In this document: in pieces, positions 44,098 through 52,227 of the stretch
Position numbering within the stretch: the first letter of the stretch is position 1
Layout: every line of letters starts with the position of its first letter
Assembly: GCA_942490705.1 (NCBI GenBank)
Contig: CALNXY010000012.1
Coordinates: 186,001 to 250,000, forward strand
Length of the DNA stretch: 64,000 nt
Source: JAGRCP01 sp942490705
GTDB lineage: Bacteria; Chloroflexota; Anaerolineae; Caldilineales; Caldilineaceae
Direction: 5' to 3'
Notes under the pieces: generated by a model
Told to the model about the DNA's origin: nothing
The model's input: only the letters and a program-made list of their open reading frames with translations
Databases searched by the model: none
Made by a program: the position numbers and the translations under genes

Positions 44098-45777
44098 CTA
44101 CAATATAGGGTCTTTGCGCATGTCTGCGCCGATCAACGCCACGGGGATGGATCCATAGGACAGGAAACGATCGTGGAAGCGGGCCAGATTGAAACTGCTG
44201 CCCTCGCGGGCCGCCACTTCCCGGCGCAGTGCGTGGATGCTGTCCGTGCCAAGCAGGTACATCATGGCCGCGCCGGGGAACATGCTGTTCTTGACTGCCT
44301 CGCCCCGCGCAGCCTCCGGACTCATGGCCGCGTGTTGGGCGTAGAAATCAGCAGCCTGATCCAGCGTGAATTCGCCGCGGTGCAACTTGACGTCGACAAT
44401 GGCCCGGGCGCTCATGCGCCGGCGCGACTGGGCTTCGGCGTACCGTTCCAGCGGCGTCAGAAAGCCGGCCTCGCCCATCAGGTCGGTGGCATAGCAGGCC
44501 CACCCTTCTGCCATGGTGCCGCCGCAGAAGAGGGCAATGCGAGACGCGCAATCGACAGCGGCGATTCTGCCGATACGCGAGTCGGCGCGGAACGCATGCC
44601 AATTCTGAACGTGGTGACCGATGGCGCCATGGTGCACCACGTGGTTCAACTTGATCACGCTGTCATTGTTGCTGCGCAGGAATGCCGTTTGCTCTGCCGC
44701 CGACAGCGAGAGATCGAGCGGGGCCACAAGGTATTGGTGCACTGGCGGCCGGTTGACCGCTGCGGGCGAGCGGTAGAAGAGAAAGTATAGGTAGGGCGCT
44801 GCCTCACGCACCCACTCCGGGCGCGGCACATATTCAATCGGAAAATCGGGCCAGGTCAGCAGTTGCTCTTCCTGTGCCGTGGCATAACAGGCTTGCCATA
44901 GTTCCGGATACCGTGCGTAATATTCATCCGCAGCCGGATGTAGATCGGCCAGCCCGGCGAGCGCTTCACCCGGTGTCGCGGCGTCAAAATCGGCCGCGTG
45001 GGCGGTAAGTGCACCCTCTGCCTCGGCCCATTGCTCTTCGGCGTAGGCGAGTATCTCTTCTCCGGTCAGATTCAGACAGTGGCCCTGGCGCATCAGCATA
45101 TCGAATGCTGCTTCGCCGCAGGCGTAGCTGTCGGCATGATTGGCCAGCAAGTCGTTCCGCAAGTAGCTCTCAAAGCGAGCAAATGCCGCGCCGGCCTGAT
45201 CAGCTGCCGCGCGAATGTGCTGGTCGTCGATCCCCTCCTGAGCCATCAGCTGGTTGATGCCGTCACCCAGCAGACGCTGCGCGCCCTCGCATTCGCGCAG
45301 CGCACGTTTGCTCCAATCTAGCGGCGCCTGGCGGATGATGGCTTCGCCCTGGGCCAGCAGGGTCGGAATCTGCTGAATACGGGCGATGGCTGCTGCGATG
45401 CGTTCATTGATCGGTGCGTAGTCTGTCAGGAAAAGGCCGATAATGCTGAAAACTGCCTCGCCAGTATAGGTAGACGGATTGCCCCGGTGGAAATGGACAG
45501 AGTCGATTTCCCAGCTTTGAATACGAAGGAACCCTCGGGCGAGGGTGCGATCGATCTCTTGGGATCGGGTAAGCGTCTCTTCGGGCAAGGCTTCGAGACG
45601 ACTGAGCAAGCGGCTCATGTCGGCAAGACGGTCGCCGGCGCCATTTTCCGAGAAATCGGGCAAGCGATAATCGTGGACGTGTTCGCCGATAAAGGTGGCG
45701 TTTACCGGGCGATAGTAATAGTAGGAGACAAAGAAATCTTCGAGCCAGGCATCAAACAGTGGCGCAGAAATGGACAT
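44098..45777 (-). CDS. DUF885 family protein with altered HExxH-like motif
   Basis: 559 residues, the DUF885 length, largely alpha-helical. Instead of the family's usual HE(A/G)xPGHH, the sequence has HHGAIGHHVQNW (around residue 380), so the expected catalytic Glu is replaced by His, while the two later His are kept. AEGWACYATDL and the C-terminal EGSSFNLARFHDRFLSYG block fit the family (PxGAAMMYLLGTD too). DUF885 members are believed to be metallopeptidase-like. First gene of the minus-strand operon, diverging from gntR. Confidence 0.88.
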   Translation of the reverse strand: MSISAPLFDAWLEDFFVSYYYYRPVNATFIGEHVHDYRLPDFSENGAGDRLADMSRLLSRLEALPEETLTRSQEIDRTLARGFLRIQSWEIDSVHFHRGNPSTYTGEAVFSIIGLFLTDYAPINERIAAAIARIQQIPTLLAQGEAIIRQAPLDWSKRALRECEGAQRLLGDGINQLMAQEGIDDQHIRAAADQAGAAFARFESYLRNDLLANHADSYACGEAAFDMLMRQGHCLNLTGEEILAYAEEQWAEAEGALTAHAADFDAATPGEALAGLADLHPAADEYYARYPELWQACYATAQEEQLLTWPDFPIEYVPRPEWVREAAPYLYFLFYRSPAAVNRPPVHQYLVAPLDLSLSAAEQTAFLRSNNDSVIKLNHVVHHGAIGHHVQNWHAFRADSRIGRIAAVDCASRIALFCGGTMAEGWACYATDLMGEAGFLTPLERYAEAQSRRRMSARAIVDVKLHRGEFTLDQAADFYAQHAAMSPEAARGEAVKNSMFPGAAMMYLLGTDSIHALRREVAAREGSSFNLARFHDRFLSYGSIPVALIGADMRKDPIL

Positions 45778-45877
45778 CGGTTGCTTGCTCCAGCGGCTGC
45801 GTGGATATCAGCCAGCGACGGATTGGATAGCAGACGAGCGGCAGTGCTAAGTCTGAGGGGGGACTATAGAAACAGTC

Positions 45878-45907
45878 TTGACAAAAGAGGTAAGGCGATG
45901 CTAAGTT
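45878..45907 (+). promoter_or_regulatory. Candidate gntR promoter overlapped by the palindrome
   Basis: Consensus TTGACA (45878-45883), 18-bp spacer, TAAGTT (45902-45907) preceded by TGC. The -10 hexamer is the left end of the palindrome at 45901-45942, so bound repressor would block it. Confidence 0.45.
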
Positions 45908-45942
45908 AACTATCGAAAATCGATTTTCGATAGTTAACTTAG
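45901..45942. promoter_or_regulatory. Perfect 42-bp palindrome, likely operator
   Basis: Left arm CTAAGTTAACTATCGAAAAT plus C and its exact reverse complement, with no loop or mismatch. It lies in the 281-bp divergent region between the DUF885 and GntR genes. No transcript needs to end here, so an operator for the adjacent GntR protein is more likely than a terminator. TTTTAT follows on the plus strand. Confidence 0.8.
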
Positions 45943-46058
45943 TTTTATCACACTCTTCTCCTTCTGCCAAACTGCTTTTTGGAATGCCTGTCCACCTGCT
46001 GCAGCCAGATCAGAGCAGAATCTGCAGCGGATATATCCTGATACTGGAAGAACGTCTT

Positions 46059-46784
46059 ATGGCTATGGTTCGAGCAAAACGACTGCGTTTGGTAGACGAT
46101 GTGCGCCGTACGCTGGAAGAAGCGATCCTCTGCGGTGATATGCGCCCGGGCGATCGCCTGCCGGTCGCCCAGATCGCCGAGGAGTTCAACGTTAGCCTGA
46201 CGACCGTGCGCGAGGCTCTGCTGATGCTGGAAAACCAGGGGCTGGTCGTCAACCGACCCCGTCAGGGCGCATTTGTCACGCGCTTGTCCGGCCAAGATGC
46301 CTATGAGCTTTGCCAGGCGCGCGCGTTGTTGGAGTCGTTTGCCATTACTGCCGGGCTGGATCAGGTTGATGCCGAATTCATCGTGCGACTACGGGCATTG
46401 CTCGATGAGATGCGTGCCTGTACGTTGCCGCAAGACTTGCCCAGTCTCATTCGCATTGACCTGGCCATCCACGAGGCGATCATCGGGCTGGCAGATTCCC
46501 AACGAATTTTTGAGCTTTGGTCGGGGTTGAGCGGGCAAATCGGCGCGCTGATCATGCGCAGCACGGAACAGCAGGCTTCGGCGATCAGCGACATCGTGGG
46601 GCTCCACCAAGAGTTAATCGACGCCCTGGCAGCAGACGATTTAGACCTTGCCCGCCATACCATCGTTCATCACTACCTGCGTGACCGATCAGAGTATGGT
46701 GATTTTGCCGATCAGGTGATCGAAACAACGGACGCCAATCTGGCGGTCCTCGCTGAGCTAAAGCAAGCGGCTCAAGCGCGCTAG
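46059..46784 (+). CDS. GntR family transcriptional regulator (FadR/FCD subfamily)
   Basis: 241 residues from MAMVRAKRLRLVDDV (GGAAG upstream); in-frame codons before it lack a Shine-Dalgarno. N-terminal winged helix: DVRRTLEEAILCGDMRPGDRLPVAQIAEEF, cited here by its core RPGDRLPVAQIAEEF, then VSLTTVREALLMLENQGLV and the wing RQGAFVTRL. The C-terminal FCD helical domain (about 95-225) has Asp/His metal positions (IRIDLAIHEAI, LHQELIDA, HTIVHHYLR). FCD proteins sense organic acids or sugar acids. Probably controls the divergent operon and itself. Confidence 0.92.
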   Translation: MAMVRAKRLRLVDDVRRTLEEAILCGDMRPGDRLPVAQIAEEFNVSLTTVREALLMLENQGLVVNRPRQGAFVTRLSGQDAYELCQARALLESFAITAGLDQVDAEFIVRLRALLDEMRACTLPQDLPSLIRIDLAIHEAIIGLADSQRIFELWSGLSGQIGALIMRSTEQQASAISDIVGLHQELIDALAADDLDLARHTIVHHYLRDRSEYGDFADQVIETTDANLAVLAELKQAAQAR

Positions 46785-46840
46785 GACATTAACGGGACTT
46801 AACCATTGCAGTTGCAGAGAAAAAGCAGGGAGGAGGCGCC

Positions 46841-47836
46841 GTGTCTGCGACAAAGCTCCGTTGGGGCGTGATCAGTACAGCCAACATTGGGCGGGCCGCG
46901 GTCATTCCTGCAATTCAGCAGGCGCAAAATAGTGAGCTGATTGCAGTCGCAAGCCGTAGCGACAAACCAGCGCGTGCCTTCGCCGAAGAGTTGGGCATTC
47001 CCCAGTCCTTTGATAGCTACGCCGCGCTGCTAGATTCGACCGAGATCGACGCTGTCTACATTCCCCTGCCCAACAATCTGCACAAAGAGTGGACGATCAG
47101 AGCGGCTGAAGCCGGCAAGCACATCCTTTGCGAAAAACCGCTGGCATTGACGGCCGCCGAGTGTCGCGAAATGGCCGCGGCGACTGATGCGAATGGCGTC
47201 TATCTGATGGAAGCATTTATGTATCGCTTTCACCCCCGCATCACTGAGGTCGCCGATCTGATTGCGCGGGGCGCGATTGGCCGCCCCCACGTGATTCAAG
47301 CCGCGTTTACGTTTCGCCTCAACCGGCCCGACAACATTCGTTTCCAGCCCGAGCTTGGCGGCGGGGCGCTGATGGACGTAGGCTGCTATTGCGTCAATGT
47401 CGCCCGTACCCTCGCCGGCGCTGAACCAGTCGCCGTACAGGCCTACGCGGCGTGGCATGAGACCGGCGTGGACAGTCGCATGTCCGGCACGCTGCACTTT
47501 GGCGACGATCTGATCGCTCAATTCGATTGCGCCTTGACGATGGAGCGCCGTGAGTCGTTTGTCGTCGCCGGGACTGATGGGTTTCTTGAAGTGCCTGATG
47601 CCTTCTTGCCGGGCGCCAAGGATGTCGACATCATCGAACGGCATGGGCGAAGCACGCCCGTGATTCATCAGGTCGACGGCGTGGATGAGTATCAGCTGAT
47701 GGTCGAGCACTTCGCCGACGCCGTGCTCAATCAGCGTCCGCTTCGCTATGGCCCGGACGAGGCTGCAGCCAATCTGCGCGTGATCGAGGCGCTCTATCGT
47801 TCCGCGCGCCGTGGCGGTACGCCCGAGCGGATTTGA
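46841..47836 (+). CDS. Gfo/Idh/MocA family oxidoreductase (second copy)
   Basis: 331 residues, GTG start with GGGAGGAGG upstream. Rossmann motif GVISTANIGRAAVIPA (Ser/Thr instead of the first Gly of GxGxxG), catalytic block ILCEKPLALTAAECR, MEAFMYRFHPR, and GGGALMDVGCYCVN. This belongs to the dehydrogenase group with a short C-terminal domain, different from the 387-aa paralog at 35796. Follows gntR by 56 nt and may be regulated by it. Confidence 0.93.
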   Translation: MSATKLRWGVISTANIGRAAVIPAIQQAQNSELIAVASRSDKPARAFAEELGIPQSFDSYAALLDSTEIDAVYIPLPNNLHKEWTIRAAEAGKHILCEKPLALTAAECREMAAATDANGVYLMEAFMYRFHPRITEVADLIARGAIGRPHVIQAAFTFRLNRPDNIRFQPELGGGALMDVGCYCVNVARTLAGAEPVAVQAYAAWHETGVDSRMSGTLHFGDDLIAQFDCALTMERRESFVVAGTDGFLEVPDAFLPGAKDVDIIERHGRSTPVIHQVDGVDEYQLMVEHFADAVLNQRPLRYGPDEAAANLRVIEALYRSARRGGTPERI

Positions 47837-47906
47837 GCCGATTGCTCACATACTGTTTGTTGATCTTAATCTCCTTTACCCACGAATACACCCAGGAATT
47901 TTCCCT

Positions 47907-48947
47907 ATGCAGCAAGACAAACGTTCTCACAACCTTCTTATTGCCACTTACCTGGAACCGGAACATGTGGCACGCATCCGCGCCGTTGATCCACGCCTGA
48001 ACGTCGTGTACGTCCCCGAACTGATCCCCCAGCCCCGGTACGCAGCCGATCACGTCGGCGCGCCGCTGGTGCGCACGCCCGATGAAGAGGCGCGCTGGCA
48101 AGCGTTGCTTGGGCAGGCAGAAATCCTATTCGATTTTGACCACACGCACCGCGAAGAGTTACCCGAACTTGCGCCCAATGTGCGTTGGCTTCAGGCCTCG
48201 AGCGCCGGCATCGGTCAGTTTGTGAAGCGCATGGGGTACGATGAGCGCATGCCGCAAACGGTCTTCACCACCGCCAGCGGCGTCCATGCCCGCCCCCTGG
48301 CCGAATTCTGCATGATGGCCATCCTCATGCACTACAACCGTCTGCTCCACATTCTGGCGGAGCAGCAAGCCCATCACTGGGAGCGCTATGCTGCAACGGA
48401 TTTGGAGGGGCGGACGCTAGCGGTGCTTGGCCTGGGGCGAATCGGACGCGAGGTCGCACGCATGGCGCGCGCGCTCGGCATGCGCACGGTGGGCACGCGT
48501 GCACGGGGCGGTGACGACGGGTCCGTCGATCGCTTCTATGCTCCTGAAGATCTGCATGCCATGTTGGGCGAAGCCGACGTGGTGGTGGTCATCGTGCCCC
48601 ACACGCCTGATACGGAGCAACTCATCGATGGCGCGGCGCTGACCGCCATGCGACCGGGCGCGTTCTTCATTAACATCGCCCGGGGCATGGTGGTGGATGA
48701 GCCGGCTCTGATTGCCGCGCTGCAGTCGGGTCATTTGGGCGGCGCCGCGCTGGATGTTTTTGCCGAAGAACCCCTGCCGCCGACTAGTCCCCTGTGGGAC
48801 ATGCCCAATGTGCTGGTCAGCCCCCATTCGGCCAGCACGAGCGATCGGGAAAATGAGCGCATCACCGATCTCTTTTGCGCAAATCTGCGTCGCTATCTTG
48901 ATGGACAGCCGCTGGAGAACGTGCTGGATACGGCGCGCCTCTATTGA
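47907..48947 (+). CDS. D-2-hydroxyacid dehydrogenase (NAD-dependent)
   Basis: 346 residues from MQQDKRSHNLL (AGGAA 9 nt upstream). Cofactor motif LGLGRIGREVARMA (about residues 175-188); the catalytic Arg is in FINIARGMVVDE, Glu in AALDVFAEEPLP, and His in VLVSPHSAS. ASGVHARPLAEFCM is also typical (the canonical form is G-x-x-x-x-x-x-AE). Reduces 2-keto acids or oxidises D-2-hydroxyacids. Downstream of the Gfo/Idh gene, so it may act in the same sugar-acid route. Confidence 0.94.
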   Translation: MQQDKRSHNLLIATYLEPEHVARIRAVDPRLNVVYVPELIPQPRYAADHVGAPLVRTPDEEARWQALLGQAEILFDFDHTHREELPELAPNVRWLQASSAGIGQFVKRMGYDERMPQTVFTTASGVHARPLAEFCMMAILMHYNRLLHILAEQQAHHWERYAATDLEGRTLAVLGLGRIGREVARMARALGMRTVGTRARGGDDGSVDRFYAPEDLHAMLGEADVVVVIVPHTPDTEQLIDGAALTAMRPGAFFINIARGMVVDEPALIAALQSGHLGGAALDVFAEEPLPPTSPLWDMPNVLVSPHSASTSDRENERITDLFCANLRRYLDGQPLENVLDTARLY

Positions 48948-48961
48948 TGATTGGGGACAAA

Positions 48962-49531
48962 ATGGACGTCGTGCGCTGCGCCTGGACGGGCGATGATCCG
49001 CTCTACAGAGAGTATCACGATCATGAATGGGGCGTGCCCGCGCACGACGATCAGCATCTCTTTGAAATGCTCTTGCTGGAAGGGGCCCAGGCCGGACTGA
49101 GTTGGATCACGATCCTGCGCAAGCGCGAAAACTATCGCAACGCATTCGACAACTTCGATGTCGACGCCGTCGCCCAATACGATGACGCCAAGTTTGCCGA
49201 ACTGCTTGCCGACCCCGGCATCGTGCGCAACCGGCTCAAGGTGCGCGCTTTCACCCAAAACGCGCAGGCCTTTCTGCGCACCCAGGACGAATTCGGCAGC
49301 TTCGACACCTACATCTGGCAATTCGTCGACGGCAAACCGATCATTAACCGCTGGGCCGCGCTCAGTGAGGTGCCGGTCGAGACGGAGACGTCGCGGGCTA
49401 TGAGCAAGGATCTCAAAAAGCGCGGCTTCACTTTTGTGGGCCCCACCATCTGCTACGCATTCATGCAGGCCTGTGGCATGGTCAACGACCATACGATCGA
49501 CTGCTTCCGTCATCCTGACAACGGTGGCTAA
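48962..49531 (+). CDS. tag: DNA-3-methyladenine glycosylase I
   Basis: 189 residues, start MDVVRCAWTGDDPLY with GGGG 5-7 nt upstream; earlier starts overlap the dehydrogenase gene. Typical Tag blocks: CAWTGDDPLYREYHDHEWG (zinc Cys and His), LLEGAQAGLSWITILRKRENYR (catalytic Glu), and CGMVNDHTIDCF (second zinc His/Cys). Removes 3-methyladenine from DNA. Not functionally linked to the neighbours; probably carried along by transcription. Confidence 0.96.
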   Translation: MDVVRCAWTGDDPLYREYHDHEWGVPAHDDQHLFEMLLLEGAQAGLSWITILRKRENYRNAFDNFDVDAVAQYDDAKFAELLADPGIVRNRLKVRAFTQNAQAFLRTQDEFGSFDTYIWQFVDGKPIINRWAALSEVPVETETSRAMSKDLKKRGFTFVGPTICYAFMQACGMVNDHTIDCFRHPDNGG

Positions 49532-49558
49532 ACGTTGATTTTGTAGGGCAGGCGGCGG

Positions 49559-50008
49559 CTACATCGATTCGCTTTCCAACTGATTGAGCTTGTTGATCTT
49601 TTCGTTGAGCTGGGCGATCTGCTCGCTCAACTTGTCCACATCGCCTTTACTGGGAACGTTGAGCTTCTCCAGCACCGATTCAACGCTCTCTTCCATGGCA
49701 ACGTTGGCCTTCTTGGCAACACCCTTGGTCGCCTTGGTCAGTTCCTCTTCACCGACCTTGCCGCGACTCTGGAAATCACCGAGCAGCTTCTTGGCATCCG
49801 CTTCGGCCAGCTCGCCCCGTTCCACCAGCTTGTTGAGAATGCCGGCCGCCTCTTCGGTGGTGAGGGCGGCTGTACCCAAGCTGGCCAGGAGCACTTTTCG
49901 CCCCAATAGATAGAGATTGGCGCTCTGTACGATGGCCTCGTTGCGCAGGTCAATGGCGCGGCCCTTTAACTGATCTTGCAGTGATTTTTCTGTACTTTCT
50001 TCGCTCAT
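49559..50008 (-). CDS. Phasin-like (PHA granule-associated) protein
   Basis: 149 residues, almost all helical, from MSEESTEKSLQDQ (AGGAAA 5 nt upstream). The pattern YLLGRKVLLASLGTAALTTEEA, here only its start YLLGRKVLLASLG, then LNKLVERGELAEADAKKLL and a long coiled coil ending KLSEQIAQLNEKINKLNQLE, fits the PhaF/PhaI granule-associated family (poly(hydroxyalkanoate) granule protein). This fold also resembles general membrane-interacting helical proteins, so storage-granule binding is likely but unproven. Has its own promoter and operator-like palindrome. Confidence 0.75.
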   Translation of the reverse strand: MSEESTEKSLQDQLKGRAIDLRNEAIVQSANLYLLGRKVLLASLGTAALTTEEAAGILNKLVERGELAEADAKKLLGDFQSRGKVGEEELTKATKGVAKKANVAMEESVESVLEKLNVPSKGDVDKLSEQIAQLNEKINKLNQLESESM

Positions 50009-50058
50009 TGCTTTCCTCGCTATTTGAATTGATTCTGCCAATCAATATGATTTACGAT

Positions 50059-50077
50059 TGTGACGCACTGCGTCACA
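50059..50077. promoter_or_regulatory. Operator-like palindrome TGTGACGCA-C-TGCGTCACA
   Basis: A 9-bp inverted repeat with a 1-nt centre, overlapping the predicted transcription start of the phasin gene, 51 nt before its ATG. Typical operator geometry for a TetR- or PhaR-like repressor. Confidence 0.65.
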
Positions 50078-50082
50078 GTTCG

Positions 50083-50111
50083 ATTGTACACCGGGTCCAG
50101 CCCGCTGTCAA
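50083..50111 (-). promoter_or_regulatory. Strong promoter of the phasin-like gene (TTGACA-17-TACAAT)
   Basis: Minus strand: perfect -35 TTGACA (50106-50111), 17-bp spacer, TACAAT (50083-50088). Transcription would start near 50076, inside the palindrome. Best promoter seen in the window. Confidence 0.8.
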
Positions 50112-50352
50112 TCATGCTGGTCGGCAGCGCAACAATTCCAAACTTGGGCTGGATAAGCTGCGGAACTGCACGGCTAAAGCGGCGATTGAGGGATCAATTT
50201 TGACGCGCCTGATCGCAAGCGCCGCGTCCTTTGCCATGCTCTTTGCAAGCTGTTCGACAGACTCAGAACCGGTCCGGCTCCCATTGCGGCTCATGGCGAG
50301 ATCGATGTTTCAGGAGCAGTTCCCCAGAATTGTTTCTGATCACTTTTATCTC
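50112..50352. other. Intergenic region with no recognisable gene
   Basis: Frames on both strands here lack Shine-Dalgarno sites and family similarity. It separates the phasin promoter from the promoter of the next membrane protein gene. Confidence 0.4.
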
Positions 50353-50361
50353 TGGTATAAT
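50353..50361 (+). promoter_or_regulatory. Extended -10 promoter (TGG TATAAT)
   Basis: TATAAT at 50356-50361 directly preceded by TGG; -35 region is weak. Leader about 68 nt to the ATG at 50436. Confidence 0.55.
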
Positions 50362-50435
50362 TCGGGTGAATGCAATCAGAGCCCATTCGTTGCGCGCAGG
50401 TGCACGTATGGGTTTTTTCAACTTGAGTCAAAAAC

Positions 50436-51389
50436 ATGGAATCACTCTCCTCACCCTCGGCTGGTGATCAGCGTACAACCGAAGAGACGAACCTGCAGAC
50501 GCTTGCCCAGCGTACGCTCAATCCGCCCCTTGTGGACGATCTGCATACGGGCGATAGCGCCTCGGTCAGCGCCCAGTTCTGGTTGGACCGGCTTCCGCTG
50601 CGCATCACCGCCGGCTGGAGCATGCTGGCGGCACTGCTCGCCGCGGGGCTGTTATGGCGTCCGCTCGATATCGGTTGGAGCAACCTGGTGCTGCTCTGGC
50701 TCTTAGTCGATCCGCTGTGGGGGGCGATTTGGCGGTTGGCCTCTGGCCGCACCGAGTTGTTGGTCCTGCGTGAACGGCCGCACGCTCCTCGTTTCTGGCT
50801 GCCCTACATGCAACCAGGATCGCCGGCTGCGCAGCTCTTTGGCGCCGGTGGCCCGACTTCGCTGCCCCTGATCTATCGCATTGCCCTGCCCAGCGTTGGC
50901 ATCGGTTTGCTGGTCGCCTCCGCCGTCGGCTTGCCTGCACTGGTCGCGACCGGTCTGGTGATCGGCCTGGGCATCCTGGGCTGGATCAGCGGGCGCGTGC
51001 TGCACCGGCCGCCGGTTCTGCTTCATGCGTTGGTAATGGTTGGGCTGCCCTGGCTGCTTACGCTGAACATTCTGGGCGTGGAGAGTACGTCCAATCAGTG
51101 GACGCTGCAGCTGACCCTGGCGGTTTTTTGGGTGCTCCACGCGTGGGGTGCGGAACGGGCGCTCATCCACGAGCAGGATTGGCTTGCCGTCAGTCTCATG
51201 GCTGGCGCAGGGATTGGCATTGGCGTGCTGCTGCTGATTGCCCAGGCGCCGCTGTGGTTGGCCCTGCTCGTCATCATCTGGCTGCCGACGTGGCTCGCCA
51301 TCTATCAAGGCCGTTCGTTGCGCGGTCAGCAAGTTTGGTGGTTAATCGCCATGCTGATCAGCGCCAATGCCCTCGGACAGACCGGCTGA
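50436..51389 (+). CDS. Polytopic membrane protein of unknown function
   Basis: 317 residues; a ~55-residue polar N-terminus, then eight or so hydrophobic helices (for example ITAGWSMLAALLAAGLLW, LPSVGIGLLVASAVGLPALV, LAVSLMAGAGIGIGVLLLIA). A 45-residue loop (WRLASGRTELLVLRERPHAPR region) is likely cytosolic. No family recognised. Its stop is ~57 nt from the HD-domain gene, with which it is probably co-transcribed. Confidence 0.75.
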   Translation: MESLSSPSAGDQRTTEETNLQTLAQRTLNPPLVDDLHTGDSASVSAQFWLDRLPLRITAGWSMLAALLAAGLLWRPLDIGWSNLVLLWLLVDPLWGAIWRLASGRTELLVLRERPHAPRFWLPYMQPGSPAAQLFGAGGPTSLPLIYRIALPSVGIGLLVASAVGLPALVATGLVIGLGILGWISGRVLHRPPVLLHALVMVGLPWLLTLNILGVESTSNQWTLQLTLAVFWVLHAWGAERALIHEQDWLAVSLMAGAGIGIGVLLLIAQAPLWLALLVIIWLPTWLAIYQGRSLRGQQVWWLIAMLISANALGQTG

Positions 51390-51445
51390 TTCAGCTTCTA
51401 CCATTTTGAACTTCTGCTTGCGCTAAAGTGGAAAGGAATACCCTT

Positions 51446-52186
51446 GTGAGTAGTTCACAGACCGACCTCGCCGCCGTTGAGAATACGGCTGAGGAGTTGA
51501 GTGCGGAGGCAGCACCCGCGGCCCCGGCAATTACGATTGAGCAAGTGCGACGGGATCCGGAAGTAATCACCTTCTTGCAGATGGCGAATGAGTCGCTCAA
51601 GGCGTTGGGTTACACGGAACACGGTCAGCGCCACGCCGGCCTGGTGGGCAACATTGCCGAGAATACGTTGGAGCGTCTGGGGTATCCCCAGCGCGATCAC
51701 GAATTGGCCAACATTGCCGGTTACCTTCACGACATCGGCAACGTCATTCATCGTGAGAACCACGCGCAGAGCGGTGCGCTAATGGCCAACCGCATTCTGG
51801 AACGCATGGGCATGCCGGCGGAGGAGCGCGCGGTCGTCATGAATGCCATCGGCAACCATGAAGAGGAGCGGGGCTTTGCCATCACGCCCATTTCCGCGGC
51901 GCTGATCATTGCCGACAAGGCCGATGTCCATCGCAGCCGCGTGCAGAATCCCGATATGGCCACGTTTGACATCCATGACCGCGTCAACTATGCCACCACG
52001 CGCAGCTTTGTGCGGGCGCTGCGTGAGGAGCAGGTTGTGGCCCTTGAGTTGGAAATTGACACGAATTATGCCCAAGTCATCGAGTACTTTGAGATCTTCC
52101 TCGATCGCATGACGATGATGCGTCAGGCTGTTGAATTTTTGGGCTGCGACTTTCAACTGATCGTGAATGATGTACGCTTCTCGTAA
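51446..52186 (+). CDS. HD-domain metal-dependent phosphohydrolase
   Basis: 246 residues from a GTG start (AAAGGAA 9 nt upstream). The HD ligands are EHGQRHAGLVG (His), GYLHDIGNVI (His-Asp) and the final Asp in IIADKADVHRSRVQ. The ADKADVHRSRV block followed by a ~60-residue regulatory-type C-terminal segment is typical of a bacterial HD subfamily whose substrate is unknown (nucleotide or phosphate ester likely). It precedes an FAH-family gene and the c-di-AMP synthase genes; a role in nucleotide signalling is only suggestion. Confidence 0.88.
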   Translation: MSSSQTDLAAVENTAEELSAEAAPAAPAITIEQVRRDPEVITFLQMANESLKALGYTEHGQRHAGLVGNIAENTLERLGYPQRDHELANIAGYLHDIGNVIHRENHAQSGALMANRILERMGMPAEERAVVMNAIGNHEEERGFAITPISAALIIADKADVHRSRVQNPDMATFDIHDRVNYATTRSFVRALREEQVVALELEIDTNYAQVIEYFEIFLDRMTMMRQAVEFLGCDFQLIVNDVRFS

Positions 52187-52227
52187 AGCGTACATCCAAC
52201 GCTAAACCAGAACCGTGGAGCAGATCT

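Noticed and set aside
45901..45942. 42-bp palindrome as an intrinsic terminator
   Set aside because: Both neighbouring genes are transcribed away from it; only TTTTAT follows.
49981..50706. Plus-strand frame across 50 kb region
   Set aside because: Overlaps the phasin gene, its promoter and a better membrane-protein gene in another frame.
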